A stretch of DNA of 64,000 nucleotides from Bradyrhizobium sp. WD16 (GTDB taxonomy: Bacteria; Pseudomonadota; Alphaproteobacteria; Rhizobiales; Xanthobacteraceae), in assembly GCF_024181725.1 (NCBI RefSeq), contig NZ_CP028908.1, forward strand, positions 2,717,501-2,781,500. Reading direction: 5' to 3'. Below the pieces are notes generated by a model that made no database searches, was not told the DNA's origin, and worked only from the letters and a program-made list of their open reading frames with translations. Of this stretch, positions 24,646 to 33,242 are shown in pieces (positions within the stretch are counted from its first letter, which is position 1; the number at the start of each line of letters is the position of its first letter). The translations under genes and the position numbers were made by a program.

Positions 24646-25158
24646 ATGAAGCCAAAATCCTTTGCACACATGGTCTGTCCCGTCGCCCGGGCGCTGGAGG
24701 CGGTCGGCGATCGCTGGTCGCTGCTGATTCTGCGCGATCTCTTTCTCGGGCTCGCCCGTCATGACGATCTATCGCGCTCGACGGGCATTCCGCCGACCAC
24801 GCTGTCGAGCCGGCTGCGCCAGCTGGAAGGTCAGGGACTGCTCGCCAGGCGCCCTTACCAGACCAACCCGTCGCGTTACGAATACGTCCTCACTCCCGTC
24901 GGCGAGGCCGCCTGGCCGATCCTGCTCGGCCTCGCGCAATGGGGCAATGCCCACGGCGGGCTGGCGCCGGCGGAAGTCCCGATCGAGTTCGTCGACAGGC
25001 GGACTGCCCACCCCATCCACCTCGAAGCGGTCGATTCGCTGACCGGCGACAGGGTTTCTGCGGCAGACATCGAGGTGCGCGCCGGCCCCGGTGCGGATGA
25101 GCTCGCGAGGTGGCGGATCGCACACGGCGAGGAGACGCGGCGCGTGCGCGACAGGTAG
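24646..25158 (+). CDS. HxlR-family regulator
   Basis: Winged-helix regulator of 170 residues. The typical HxlR beginning is present (MVCPVARALEAVGDRWSLLILRDLFLG), followed by TTLSSRLRQLEGQGLL and a wing region YEYVLTPVGEAA. The N-terminal Cys of CPVARA could be a redox or electrophile sensor, as in other HxlR proteins. It is the second gene of an operon with the 4Fe-4S/SCP2 protein. The 15-bp palindrome upstream of that gene is its best candidate target. Confidence 0.88.
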   Translation: MKPKSFAHMVCPVARALEAVGDRWSLLILRDLFLGLARHDDLSRSTGIPPTTLSSRLRQLEGQGLLARRPYQTNPSRYEYVLTPVGEAAWPILLGLAQWGNAHGGLAPAEVPIEFVDRRTAHPIHLEAVDSLTGDRVSAADIEVRAGPGADELARWRIAHGEETRRVRDR

Positions 25159-25220
25159 AAGGGCGGCAAGGCGGCGACGGTCGGCAAGCGAGAGCGACCG
25201 TAGCACTCTGCCTTAAGCCA

Positions 25221-26234
25221 TCAACCAGCCTCTCCCATCACTTCCGCCGTCATCCCGAGACGGTGCAACAGGCTCGAATCGCGATCGTCGCCGGGATTTG
25301 CCGCCGTCAGCAGGGTGTCGCCGATGAAGATCGAATTGGCGCCGGCGAAGAAGCACAGCGCCTGCATCTCGTCCGACATGGCCGCGCGACCGGCGGTAAG
25401 TCGCACATGGGATTTCGGCATCATGATGCGGGCGAGGGCGACGATCCGGATGAACGCGAACGGGTCGACCGGCGCCGCCTCGGCGAGTTTCGAGCCGGGA
25501 ATCGGGATCAGCATGTTGATCGGCACGCTCTCCGGCGCTTCGTCGAGACTGGCCAGCGTCACCAGCATGTCGATGCGGTCGTCGGCCGCCTCGCCCATGC
25601 CGAGGATACCGCCGCAGCACACCTTGATGCCGGCGGCGCGTACATGGCCGAGCGTTTCCAGGCGGTCGGCAAAGCGGCGCGTCGTGACGATCTCGCCGTA
25701 GAAGCGGTCCGAGGTGTCGATGTTGTGGTTGTAGTAGTCCAGCCCTGCGGCGGCGAGCCCTTCGGCCTGGGATGGCGACAGCATGCCGAGGGTCATGCAG
25801 GTCTCCAGCCCGAGCGCCTTGACGCCCTCGACCATGGCGGTCAGCGTCGCCAGGTCGCGATCCTTCGGGCTGCGCCAGGCCGCGCCCATGCAAAAGCGCG
25901 TGGCGCCGCCCGCCTTGGCCGTGCGGGCCTGGGCGAGCACCTCATCGACCTCCATGAGCTTGGACGCCTTCAGCCCCGTCGGGTTATGCGCCGACTGGCT
26001 GCAATAGCCGCAATCTTCCGGGCAGCCGCCACTCTTGATGTTGAGCAGCTTGCTGAGCTGGACCCGGTTGGGATCGAAATGCGCACGATGGATCGTGTGT
26101 GCGCGGAACAGCAGATCATTGAATGGCGCGTCGTAGACCTCTCTCGCCGTCGCCAGGGTCCATGGGGTGGGAGATGGGGACAGCGCCGGTGACGCGCTGC
26201 CCAAGACCGGCGTGCTGCTGGCAACTGACGTCAT
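25221..26234 (-). CDS. bioB: Biotin synthase
   Basis: Radical-SAM enzyme that inserts sulfur into dethiobiotin, the last step of biotin synthesis; 337 residues. The radical-SAM cluster motif is [11 protein letters not shown], and the auxiliary 2Fe-2S cluster cysteines and arginine are in [30 protein letters not shown] and the VRLTAGRA strand. ATG 26234 follows GAAGGAG. The gene faces the GntR-type regulator at 26418 across 183 bases containing two BioR-type boxes, so biotin-responsive repression is expected. Other bio genes are not nearby. Confidence 0.97.
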   Translation of the reverse strand: MTSVASSTPVLGSASPALSPSPTPWTLATAREVYDAPFNDLLFRAHTIHRAHFDPNRVQLSKLLNIKSGGCPEDCGYCSQSAHNPTGLKASKLMEVDEVLAQARTAKAGGATRFCMGAAWRSPKDRDLATLTAMVEGVKALGLETCMTLGMLSPSQAEGLAAAGLDYYNHNIDTSDRFYGEIVTTRRFADRLETLGHVRAAGIKVCCGGILGMGEAADDRIDMLVTLASLDEAPESVPINMLIPIPGSKLAEAAPVDPFAFIRIVALARIMMPKSHVRLTAGRAAMSDEMQALCFFAGANSIFIGDTLLTAANPGDDRDSSLLHRLGMTAEVMGEAG

Positions 26235-26317
26235 GGGGCTCCTTCGCGGGGTCTGCGCCCGTGGCTTCGATTGATTGCGCCGGCGCGGCTGAAGTGCTGT
26301 CCGCCGGCTTGCAGGAA

Positions 26318-26327
26318 TCATAGATAA
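26318..26327. promoter_or_regulatory. BioR-type box, bioB side
   Basis: TCATAGATAA is one mismatch from the TTATAGATAA-like BioR consensus of alphaproteobacteria. It lies 84 bases upstream of the bioB start, where it could overlap the bioB promoter. Confidence 0.65.
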
Positions 26328-26393
26328 TTGCTCTATCAATCCCTGTTTTTTTGCGGAGCATAGCCCGCAAAGGCGGCGATGCACGGACTAATA

Positions 26394-26410
26394 TCATAGA
26401 TAATCTATGA
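26394..26410. promoter_or_regulatory. BioR-type box, bioR side
   Basis: Perfect 17-bp palindrome TCATAGAT-A-ATCTATGA that contains the BioR core in both orientations. It ends eight bases before the start codon of the GntR regulator, a position suited to tight autorepression. Confidence 0.7.
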
Positions 26411-26417
26411 GAGACTG

Positions 26418-27065
26418 ATGGCCGAAACCTCTGCAGAGCGTATTGCGCGGGTGCTGGCGGAGCGGATCGTGTCCGGCGAGCTTGGCCCCGGCACGCCGCT
26501 TCGCCAGGACCGGATCGCCGCGGAGTTCGAGACCAGCCATGTGCCGGCGCGGGAGGCGTTTCAGCTGTTGCGCGCCCAGGGCCTCGCGGTCAGCGAACCC
26601 CGTCGCGGCATGCGCGTGGCACCGCTCGATCACGCCGCCATGCAGGAGATCGTCGAGATCCGAGCCGCCCTGGAAAGCCTGGCGCTGACCCACGCGGCGC
26701 CGCGCATGAATGCCAACGACTTCGAGAAGATCCAGAGCGCGCTCGAGGCGGGGGATGAGGCGCAGACCATGGAGGAGTGGGAACTGGCCAATCGCGCCTT
26801 CCATCGCGCGCTGCTCGCGCCGTGCAAGATGCGCAAGCTCCTGACCATGCTCGACGAACTCCAGCTGGCCAGCTCGCGGATCGTCTTCTTCGCGAGCCGG
26901 TCGGCCGGGTGGCGGCCGCATTCGAGCCATGCCCATCGCCAGATCGTCGGCGCGTTGAAGAAGCGGGATATCGCCACGGCGGTGGCGCTGCTGCAGCGGC
27001 ATATCCGAGGACTGGAACGCTCAACGGACATGAGCGGACACGGTCCAGGCGGCGGAGTGGAATGA
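26418..27065 (+). CDS. bioR: GntR-family biotin repressor, BioR-like
   Basis: FadR-subfamily GntR regulator of 215 residues. The winged helix (about 5-72) has LGPGTPLRQDRIAAEFETS and PAREAFQLLRAQGLAV. The helical FCD effector domain follows with the metal-ligand pattern (EIRAALESLALTHA, NRAFHRALL, SSHAHRQIVGAL). It is divergent from bioB with a BioR-like box in front of each gene, the arrangement known for BioR in this class. The name rests on family, site and context; direct biotin sensing is not visible in sequence. Confidence 0.85.
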   Translation: MAETSAERIARVLAERIVSGELGPGTPLRQDRIAAEFETSHVPAREAFQLLRAQGLAVSEPRRGMRVAPLDHAAMQEIVEIRAALESLALTHAAPRMNANDFEKIQSALEAGDEAQTMEEWELANRAFHRALLAPCKMRKLLTMLDELQLASSRIVFFASRSAGWRPHSSHAHRQIVGALKKRDIATAVALLQRHIRGLERSTDMSGHGPGGGVE

Positions 27066-27073
27066 TGACCGGA

Positions 27074-28237
27074 TCAGCCGTGAGGCAGCAGCCTGGCGAT
27101 GACGCTGCGGCCGAGCTCAGCCGCTGCCGCGACCTTGGTCATCAACTCGTGAGGCGAGCCGAGATGGGTGGATTCGAGCACGTGGCGCAGATGCTGGTGA
27201 TCGATCGGCAGCCGCCGCACTTCATTGGCGAGGGCGTGCTGGACCGCCGCCATCAGTTCTTCGAGCCGCCGCCCCCAGTCTGAATCCCGCAGGTCGATGC
27301 GTTTCTTGATTGCGGATTCCATCGTGTGAATTTCGGCGAGGAGATCCTTGGCGAGCCGCATCCGGTCCTTGCGCAGGGCGTATTGCAGCATCTGCTTCTT
27401 GTCGTCGATCTGGTCGAGCACGATCTGCACCGCGAGGGCATAGGGCATCTGCGAAAGCCTGGCCGCCTCCCTGGTGTTCGCGCCTTTGGTCGCAAGCTCG
27501 ATGATCTGCCATTTGGCATCGAGGTGTTTCTCGACGACCGTCAACGCGAAGGGAACGGCCTCTTCGCTGGCGCTGCGCAGCTTGTTGAGCGCGGCCAGAA
27601 TCTTGGTCACCGACTCGTCTTTTGCAAAATGGATCTTCGGCGGCAGGCCGGCAGTGAAAGCGGTCAGGGCCTCGTGGACGCGCTGTACCGTCATGAGCTT
27701 GACGAGGTCGTCGAACGTCGCCGGCGAGCTCGTATAGAGCATCAGTCCATGACGGATGTCAGCGGTGCCTTCGGCGGTCGCGAGCATCTGCTGGACGTAG
27801 CGGCTGACCTTGGTCTGAAAGGCCGAGGCGATCTGTTCCGCGTCGCGCGTATCATTGATGGCAATGGCGTGCTTCACCGCCTCGATGTATTCCGCGCACA
27901 TCGTCCGCAGCAGCTTTTCCGAGATCCAGCTCCAGATCGGGCCGAGCGAGCTGCGCGAAATCTGGCCGGCATGGGCGCGCTCGGGAGCGCACTCGACCAG
28001 GACCGGCTCGAGCGGCTGGAAGAAGCAGCGCGACGGCGCGTCGATCCGGTTCGGCGCAGGGGCGGTGCCGCGGAATTCACCGCGAAGAAGCGCGATGATG
28101 TCCTGCGAGCCCGGGATCTCCTCGCCGAGCTGTTGCAGCCGCTCGAGTTCGGCGAGCAAGCGGCTGCGCACCTGCGGCGAGAGCTGCCGCAGGTAGCTGT
28201 TGATCAGCGGATCGCTTGGAGCTTCCGGCTGCGCCAT
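27074..28237 (-). CDS. Protein of unknown family, helical, cytosolic
   Basis: Protein of 387 residues with no signal peptide or membrane segment. It is rich in predicted long helices (for example YIEAVKHAIAINDTRDAEQI and the KKQMLQYALRKDRMRLAKDL repeat-like stretch), so an all-helical, perhaps coiled-coil, structure is likely. I do not recognise the family. ATG 28237 has GGAGG eight bases upstream; an earlier in-frame start at 28306 is less likely. It is divergent from the c-di-GMP group at 28469, which may mean shared control, and ends nine bases from the bioR stop. Confidence 0.75.
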   Translation of the reverse strand: MAQPEAPSDPLINSYLRQLSPQVRSRLLAELERLQQLGEEIPGSQDIIALLRGEFRGTAPAPNRIDAPSRCFFQPLEPVLVECAPERAHAGQISRSSLGPIWSWISEKLLRTMCAEYIEAVKHAIAINDTRDAEQIASAFQTKVSRYVQQMLATAEGTADIRHGLMLYTSSPATFDDLVKLMTVQRVHEALTAFTAGLPPKIHFAKDESVTKILAALNKLRSASEEAVPFALTVVEKHLDAKWQIIELATKGANTREAARLSQMPYALAVQIVLDQIDDKKQMLQYALRKDRMRLAKDLLAEIHTMESAIKKRIDLRDSDWGRRLEELMAAVQHALANEVRRLPIDHQHLRHVLESTHLGSPHELMTKVAAAAELGRSVIARLLPHG

Positions 28238-28468
28238 CGCGCTCAGCCTCCGGCTGCAGTGCTCAGATCGGGCTAATCCTGGACGATTGAAGTGAATAAA
28301 CGGCAAACAAAATCAATGAAAGATAGGGAATAATAGGAATTATAGATACTGATCCACCATTGTTGCGGGTTTTGCACGCGGCATAATTTCCAGTTTTTCC
28401 TGCAAATTAACCGTGCTTTGTAAGCCGAATTTAGCTCTCCCGGCGCTATGGTTGGCCGGGGGAAAAAG
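28238..28468. promoter_or_regulatory. AT-rich divergent promoter region
   Basis: The 231 bases between the divergent unknown gene and the binding-protein gene are clearly more AT-rich than their surroundings (about 28280-28430, with runs such as GGGAATAATAGGAATTATAG). Promoters for both directions probably lie here, but no specific -10/-35 pair or operator is convincing. Confidence 0.55.
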
Positions 28469-29248
28469 ATGAGTGGTATTACGTTCTGTCTGCCAAGAGC
28501 TTGTGTCGCCGTCGTCGTCGCAGCCGCTGCGGCGGCCGGTCTCGTTGCACCCGCGCCGGCCCTGACGCTCCAGGGCTCGACGACCTTCACCATGACCGTG
28601 GTGGAGCCGCACGCCAAGGCGGTGGAGGACGAGACGGGCATCGGGCTGGAGATCATTCCCAACAAATCCAGCCTCGGTCTTCTTGCGCTGTTCGAGCACA
28701 AGGCCGACCTCGCGATGATTTCGGCGGGTCTCGCCAAGGAGATCCAGCTGCTCAAGGAGATTCATCCCGATCTGCCCTTCGAGCAATTGAACGCCGCCGA
28801 GATCGCCAGGACGCGTGCGGCCTTCGTCGTCCATCCCGCCAATCCGGTGCGTAGATTGCCGCTGGCAAGCATCCGCAGGATCCTGACTGGCGAGGTGGTG
28901 AACTGGAAGGCCTTCGGCGGCGCCGACCTGCCGATCCGGGTGGTGGTGGTGCGCACCGGCGGCGGCGTGCTGGCGAGCGTCGAGGCGGCGCTGCTGGGAT
29001 CCGGCCATATCTCGACGCCCGACGCGATCCGGGTCCAGGTCGGCACGCAGATCCTCAAGGTGGTGGCGCAGGAGCCGGCTGCCCTCGGCATTACCCAGTT
29101 CGGCCTCGTTCGACGCGGCAGCGCCGTCGAGCTCGAGACCGATCAGCCGATCGAGCAGATCTTGAGCCTTGTCAGCCTGGGCGAGCCGTCATCCGACGAC
29201 CGTCGGGTCATCGAAGCGATGCGGCGCCGGATGGAGACTGAACGATGA
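28469..29248 (+). CDS. PstS-like periplasmic binding protein
   Basis: Exported protein of 259 residues related to phosphate-type solute-binding proteins. A signal peptide (CVAVVVAAAAAAGLVAPAPA) is followed by LQGSTTFTMTVVEPHAKAVE, equivalent to the GST anion-binding loop of PstS, then KSSLGLLALFEHKADLAMIS and ILTGEVVNWKAFGG. No ABC permease or ATPase is nearby. Instead its stop overlaps (ATGA) the start of a membrane GGDEF-EAL protein, which suggests it is the periplasmic ligand sensor of that protein. A GTG-initiated longer form from 28448 is less likely. Confidence 0.82.
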   Translation: MSGITFCLPRACVAVVVAAAAAAGLVAPAPALTLQGSTTFTMTVVEPHAKAVEDETGIGLEIIPNKSSLGLLALFEHKADLAMISAGLAKEIQLLKEIHPDLPFEQLNAAEIARTRAAFVVHPANPVRRLPLASIRRILTGEVVNWKAFGGADLPIRVVVVRTGGGVLASVEAALLGSGHISTPDAIRVQVGTQILKVVAQEPAALGITQFGLVRRGSAVELETDQPIEQILSLVSLGEPSSDDRRVIEAMRRRMETER

Positions 29249-31722
29249 GCAGCTTGCGGGATCGCGTCCTGCGGGCGCCGCGGCGGATGGCAGTGCAGCT
29301 CTATACTCTGCGAGTCGTCTCCATCGCGGCAGTGGCCCTGCTGGCGCTCGCGTCGATCCATTTCGCCGAGGAGACAAGGAGGGCGGCGGATTACGTCTTT
29401 CGCAGCGGCGTTGCGACGCTGCGCAGCGGCTTCGAATTGGAAATGATGTTCGAAAAGAATCGCCGTCTGGTCGAATCCGCGCCGGCGGATCTGGATCGGG
29501 CCCGGCTGCAGGCAAACCGCGCAGTCTTGCGTCGCCTGAATGCCGACATGGCCAAATTCCTCGACCGGAGCGGCCTTTGGGACACAATGCAGGGATCAGG
29601 CCAACACGCCGCCCTGCGCCACGATTTCACCTTGCTGGCCGAGGCCGGCGACCGCGTCATGTATCTTGCCGAGAATTTCTCCCAGGATCAGGCACTCGAG
29701 GTTTCGCGGGGCGCCTACGCCAAGGCGGCCGAGGCGATCGACCTCAGGCTCGATGCTTGGCGCGACGACCGGCTGGCCACCGCCGACCGGGAGCTCGCCT
29801 CGATGTCCCAAGCCGCGACGCGGCTGGGCATCTGGGTCGGCGCCGGCGGCCTGTTGGCCGTCCTGCTGATCGGCCCGATCGGGATCCTGATCAAATTTCG
29901 CATTCTTCGCCGCCTCGGACGCCTCACCAGCGTGATGTTGCGGCTGTCGCGCAGTGAGACCGCGCTCACCGTCCCATACACCCGGTCGTCCGACGAAATT
30001 GGCGATCTCGCCCGCGCGCTCGAGGTGTTCAAGAACAATGCCATCGAGCTTCAGGCCGCCCATCTCCATCTCGATACGGCGCTCAATAACATGTCCCAGG
30101 GACTGTGCATGTACGATGCGCAGGAGCGACTGTTGCTGTGGAACGAGCGCGTTCTCGAACTTTATGCCGTGCCGCCCTGCCTGATCAGGGCGGGTCTGGC
30201 CGTGCGAGAGGTGCTCGGGATATCGCGACGCGGTCTCGTGGGCGCGGAGCTCGATCAGGCCTATCAGCAATTCCGCAGCGGGATTCCCAGGCACGGCACG
30301 CACCAGTACCGGCGCACGCTGCCCGACGGGCGCTCGATTTCCGTTTCGCAGCGCGCCATGCCCGATGGCGGCTGGGTGGAGACCCACGAAGACGTCACCG
30401 AGCAGATCAAGGCCGAGAAGCGGATCGCCCATATGGCGCTGTATGATGGCCTGACCAATCTGCCGAACCGCTTCAAGTTTCATCACGAATTGCAAGGCTG
30501 CGTCGCGCGTGCGGAGCGGGTCAAATCGGCCTTGCTTTGCCTCGATCTTGACGGTTTCAAGAACGTCAACGACGCATTCGGCCATGCCGAGGGCGACGCT
30601 CTGCTGCGGCAGGTCGCGGCCAGATTGACCGCCTGCATAGGCAAGAACGACATCGTCAGCCGGCTGGGCGGAGACGAATTCGCCATCCTGTTGCCGGATG
30701 TCGCCGAAATCGGGACGGTGACGATCCTGGCCGGCGATATCATCAGGAGTCTGAGCCAGCCGTACGACGTGAATGGACATCAGGCGATCGTCGGGGCGAG
30801 TGTCGGGATTGTGCTGATTCCCGATCACGGCAACGACGCTGACCAATTGCTCAAACACGCCGACCTCGCCATGTATGGCGCCAAGGCCGGTGGCCGGGGC
30901 TCGTTCCGGTTGTTCGAGCCGGCGATGGACGAGCGAATCCAGGCGCGGCATTCCCTCGAAATAGACCTGCGGCGGGCCGTCGACCAGAACCAGTTCGAGC
31001 TGCATTTCCAGCCGACGCTGTGGGTCAAGAGCGGTGAGGTGAGCGGCTTCGAGGCGCTGCTGCGCTGGCGGCATCCGACCCGCGGCATGGTATCGCCTTG
31101 CGAGTTCATCCCCGTCGCCGAGGAAGTCGGTTTGATCAATCGCCTCGGCAAGTGGGTGCTGCGTCAGGCCTGCATGGAGGCATCGGCCTGGCCGGAGCAT
31201 GTTCACGTCGCGGTCAACCTCTCTGCGGCGCAGTTCAGGGACGCCGATCTCGTTCAGGACGTCTTCTGCGCAATCGGCGAGGCCGGGCTCGATCCGCGCC
31301 GGCTCGAACTCGAGATCACCGAAACCGTCCTGCTTCAGGACGATCTCGCGATCCATGAGACGCTGCATCAGATCCGCGGCTTCGGTGTGAAGATCGCCAT
31401 GGACGATTTCGGCACTGGTTATTCGAGCCTGAGCTATCTGCGCAGCTTCCCCTTTGACAAGATCAAGATCGATCAGGGCTTCATCCGGGGGCTGGACAGC
31501 GGCGACGATGCCCTGCCGATCGTTCACGCGGTGATCGGGCTTGCCTCCGGCCTGCGCATGACGACGACGGCCGAAGGCGTCGAAACCAGAGCCCAGCTCG
31601 AGGTCCTCCAGAACGAAGGCTGTGACGAAGCCCAGGGCTATTTGTTCAGTCCGGCGGTTCCCGGCAGCGAGGTGCTGGCCTTGCTCGATCGGATCGATCG
31701 CGAGTTTCACCGCGCCGCCTGA
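29245..31722 (+). CDS. Membrane GGDEF-EAL protein with HAMP and PAS
   Basis: Inner-membrane c-di-GMP enzyme of 825 residues. Order: TM helix (about 18-42), periplasmic region (43-195), TM helix (197-220), HAMP (220-270), PAS (275-385), GGDEF domain (about 395-560) and EAL domain (570-815). The cyclase motif RLGGDEF (475-479) is intact. The inhibitory RxxD site reads GKND, so product inhibition is probably lost. The phosphodiesterase motif EAL (603-605), ELEITE and DDFGTGYSSL are also intact. It is coupled to the PstS-like gene upstream, likely its periplasmic input. Confidence 0.93.
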   Translation: MSSLRDRVLRAPRRMAVQLYTLRVVSIAAVALLALASIHFAEETRRAADYVFRSGVATLRSGFELEMMFEKNRRLVESAPADLDRARLQANRAVLRRLNADMAKFLDRSGLWDTMQGSGQHAALRHDFTLLAEAGDRVMYLAENFSQDQALEVSRGAYAKAAEAIDLRLDAWRDDRLATADRELASMSQAATRLGIWVGAGGLLAVLLIGPIGILIKFRILRRLGRLTSVMLRLSRSETALTVPYTRSSDEIGDLARALEVFKNNAIELQAAHLHLDTALNNMSQGLCMYDAQERLLLWNERVLELYAVPPCLIRAGLAVREVLGISRRGLVGAELDQAYQQFRSGIPRHGTHQYRRTLPDGRSISVSQRAMPDGGWVETHEDVTEQIKAEKRIAHMALYDGLTNLPNRFKFHHELQGCVARAERVKSALLCLDLDGFKNVNDAFGHAEGDALLRQVAARLTACIGKNDIVSRLGGDEFAILLPDVAEIGTVTILAGDIIRSLSQPYDVNGHQAIVGASVGIVLIPDHGNDADQLLKHADLAMYGAKAGGRGSFRLFEPAMDERIQARHSLEIDLRRAVDQNQFELHFQPTLWVKSGEVSGFEALLRWRHPTRGMVSPCEFIPVAEEVGLINRLGKWVLRQACMEASAWPEHVHVAVNLSAAQFRDADLVQDVFCAIGEAGLDPRRLELEITETVLLQDDLAIHETLHQIRGFGVKIAMDDFGTGYSSLSYLRSFPFDKIKIDQGFIRGLDSGDDALPIVHAVIGLASGLRMTTTAEGVETRAQLEVLQNEGCDEAQGYLFSPAVPGSEVLALLDRIDREFHRAA

Positions 31723-31868
31723 TTGGCCGCATCAACGCCGGCCGACCGCGCACCGACCGTCGCCTATATCTCGAATTGATCGAGCGCAGGTCGGATGGCG
31801 GCAGAATATGACAGGGTATCAACTCCGCTTCCTGGCTTGCGCCGGACGGCTTCTTCGGTCTGATCTTG

Positions 31869-32912
31869 ATGAACGCTTCTTCCTTCAATTCCGAGTTCGA
31901 CAGCGTGGCTGAAACTGCCGAATCCGCCATGGCGCTGATGACGGCGCAGCGGGTGCCGCCGACGCCGGATAACTTTCAGGTCTGGTTTGAATATTGCCGG
32001 GGCGAATCGCCGTACCTGCAGAAAACCATCGATGCCCTGCTCGCGAGCGGGCGCCGGTTCGATGCCGCGGTGAACCGCGATCTGTTCCTGACCCATGCCA
32101 GCTCCTCAACTCGCGATCGCGAGGACGCTCATGAGCTTTCGCGTCAGATTCAGCATCTCGCGGACCGTGCCCGCGAGATGTTGAACGCTGCCGCCGCCGA
32201 TCAGCGCAACCAGGCGCGCGATCTCGTCGAAGTGACCGCCCAGGTTGGCAGTCACGCCGACGGTGGCGGTCCTTGCTCGGTCGTCGAGCGCCTTGTCGAG
32301 GAGTTGACCAAGGCCGCGGCCCGCGCCTCGAGCCTGGAATCAAGCTTCGCCAAGACATCTGACGAGATCGGCAAGATTCGTGAGAGCCTCGAAACCGCCG
32401 AAAAGGAGTCCAACACCGACGTTCTTACCGGGCTCGCCAATCGCCGTGCGCTGGATGCATTTCTGCGCGCCACCCGTATGGCGGCGTTGGGGAGCGGCGA
32501 GCCGCTCAGTCTCCTGCTGGTGGATGTCGACCACTTCAAGCAGTTCAATGACGGTTTCGGCCACCTGATCGGCGACCAGGTGCTGCGCCTGATCGCGAGG
32601 ACGGCGCAGGACAATGTCAGGGCGAGCGATCTGGTCGCCCGCTACGGCGGCGAGGAATTGATGGCTGTGCTGCCATCCGCCGACAGCGAGATCTGCGGCG
32701 AGATCGCCGAGCGTATCCGTCGCCGGCTGGCCGAGTCGCAGTTGGTCCGGCGTTCGACCGGCGAGAAGCTGCCGCCGGTCACGGTGTCCATCGGCGTCGC
32801 CCAGTTCATTCCCGGCGAAGCGATCGAAGCGCTGATCGCGCGGTGCGACGAGGCGCTCTATGCAGCTAAACGCGCGGGACGAAACCGCATCGTCGTTGCC
32901 TTAAGTCGCTAG
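31869..32912 (+). CDS. Cytosolic diguanylate cyclase (GGDEF)
   Basis: Protein of 347 residues. An N-terminal helical sensory region (about 1-170, with TPDNFQVWFEYCRGE) is joined by a coiled coil to a C-terminal GGDEF domain (175-345). The active motif is RYGGEELMAVLP (GGEEL at 260-264), and the inhibitory site RASD is present five residues before it, so product inhibition is expected. It follows the GGDEF-EAL gene by 146 bases. The TAG stop (32910-32912) is part of the CTAG that starts a palindrome array. Confidence 0.93.
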   Translation: MNASSFNSEFDSVAETAESAMALMTAQRVPPTPDNFQVWFEYCRGESPYLQKTIDALLASGRRFDAAVNRDLFLTHASSSTRDREDAHELSRQIQHLADRAREMLNAAAADQRNQARDLVEVTAQVGSHADGGGPCSVVERLVEELTKAAARASSLESSFAKTSDEIGKIRESLETAEKESNTDVLTGLANRRALDAFLRATRMAALGSGEPLSLLLVDVDHFKQFNDGFGHLIGDQVLRLIARTAQDNVRASDLVARYGGEELMAVLPSADSEICGEIAERIRRRLAESQLVRRSTGEKLPPVTVSIGVAQFIPGEAIEALIARCDEALYAAKRAGRNRIVVALSR

Positions 32913-33130
32913 TGTCCTGTCTCCGAATTACCGCTCCATTTGCCTCATGCTCGCACGGTAATTCGGAGACATAAGGACACTAGAAAAATCAAAGTGCTAG
33001 TGTGGCTTAAGTCTCGCAATTGCCTACGAGAGGCTTGCCGCAAAGGGCATAGGCAATTGCGAGACGCCACACGAGCCTTTTGCTTTCTAATGTTCGTGTT
33101 AGAGGTTGCCGCGATGTAGCACGAACTTCG
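32909..33130. repeat. Palindrome array 4 (C-A, plus decayed D)
   Basis: Element C (32909-32983), spacer L1 (AAAAATCAAAGTG) and element A (32997-33074, whose last CTAG has become CGAG) are followed by a weak D-like inverted repeat (TCTAATGTTCGTG against CACGAAC, about 33088-33125). The first CTAG holds the stop codon of the GGDEF gene. The rest of the gap to 33242 contains only the likely promoter of the dioxygenase gene. Confidence 0.88.
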
Positions 33131-33242
33131 GAAAGCGGACGCCGGCGTCGAATGACGGAGATGTGATGGCGGCCGGCGATGTCGTCCCTTGCCGCGGCGG
33201 CGGGTTCCGACAATTTGCGTCCTTGCCCATTGGAGTGCGCCC

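Noticed and set aside
29596-31710. Long minus-strand open frame opposite the GGDEF-EAL gene
   Set aside because: Antisense shadow of a complete, motif-rich protein.
31740-31868. Separate small gene between the two GGDEF genes
   Set aside because: Short open frames exist, but none has a ribosome site or recognisable sequence.
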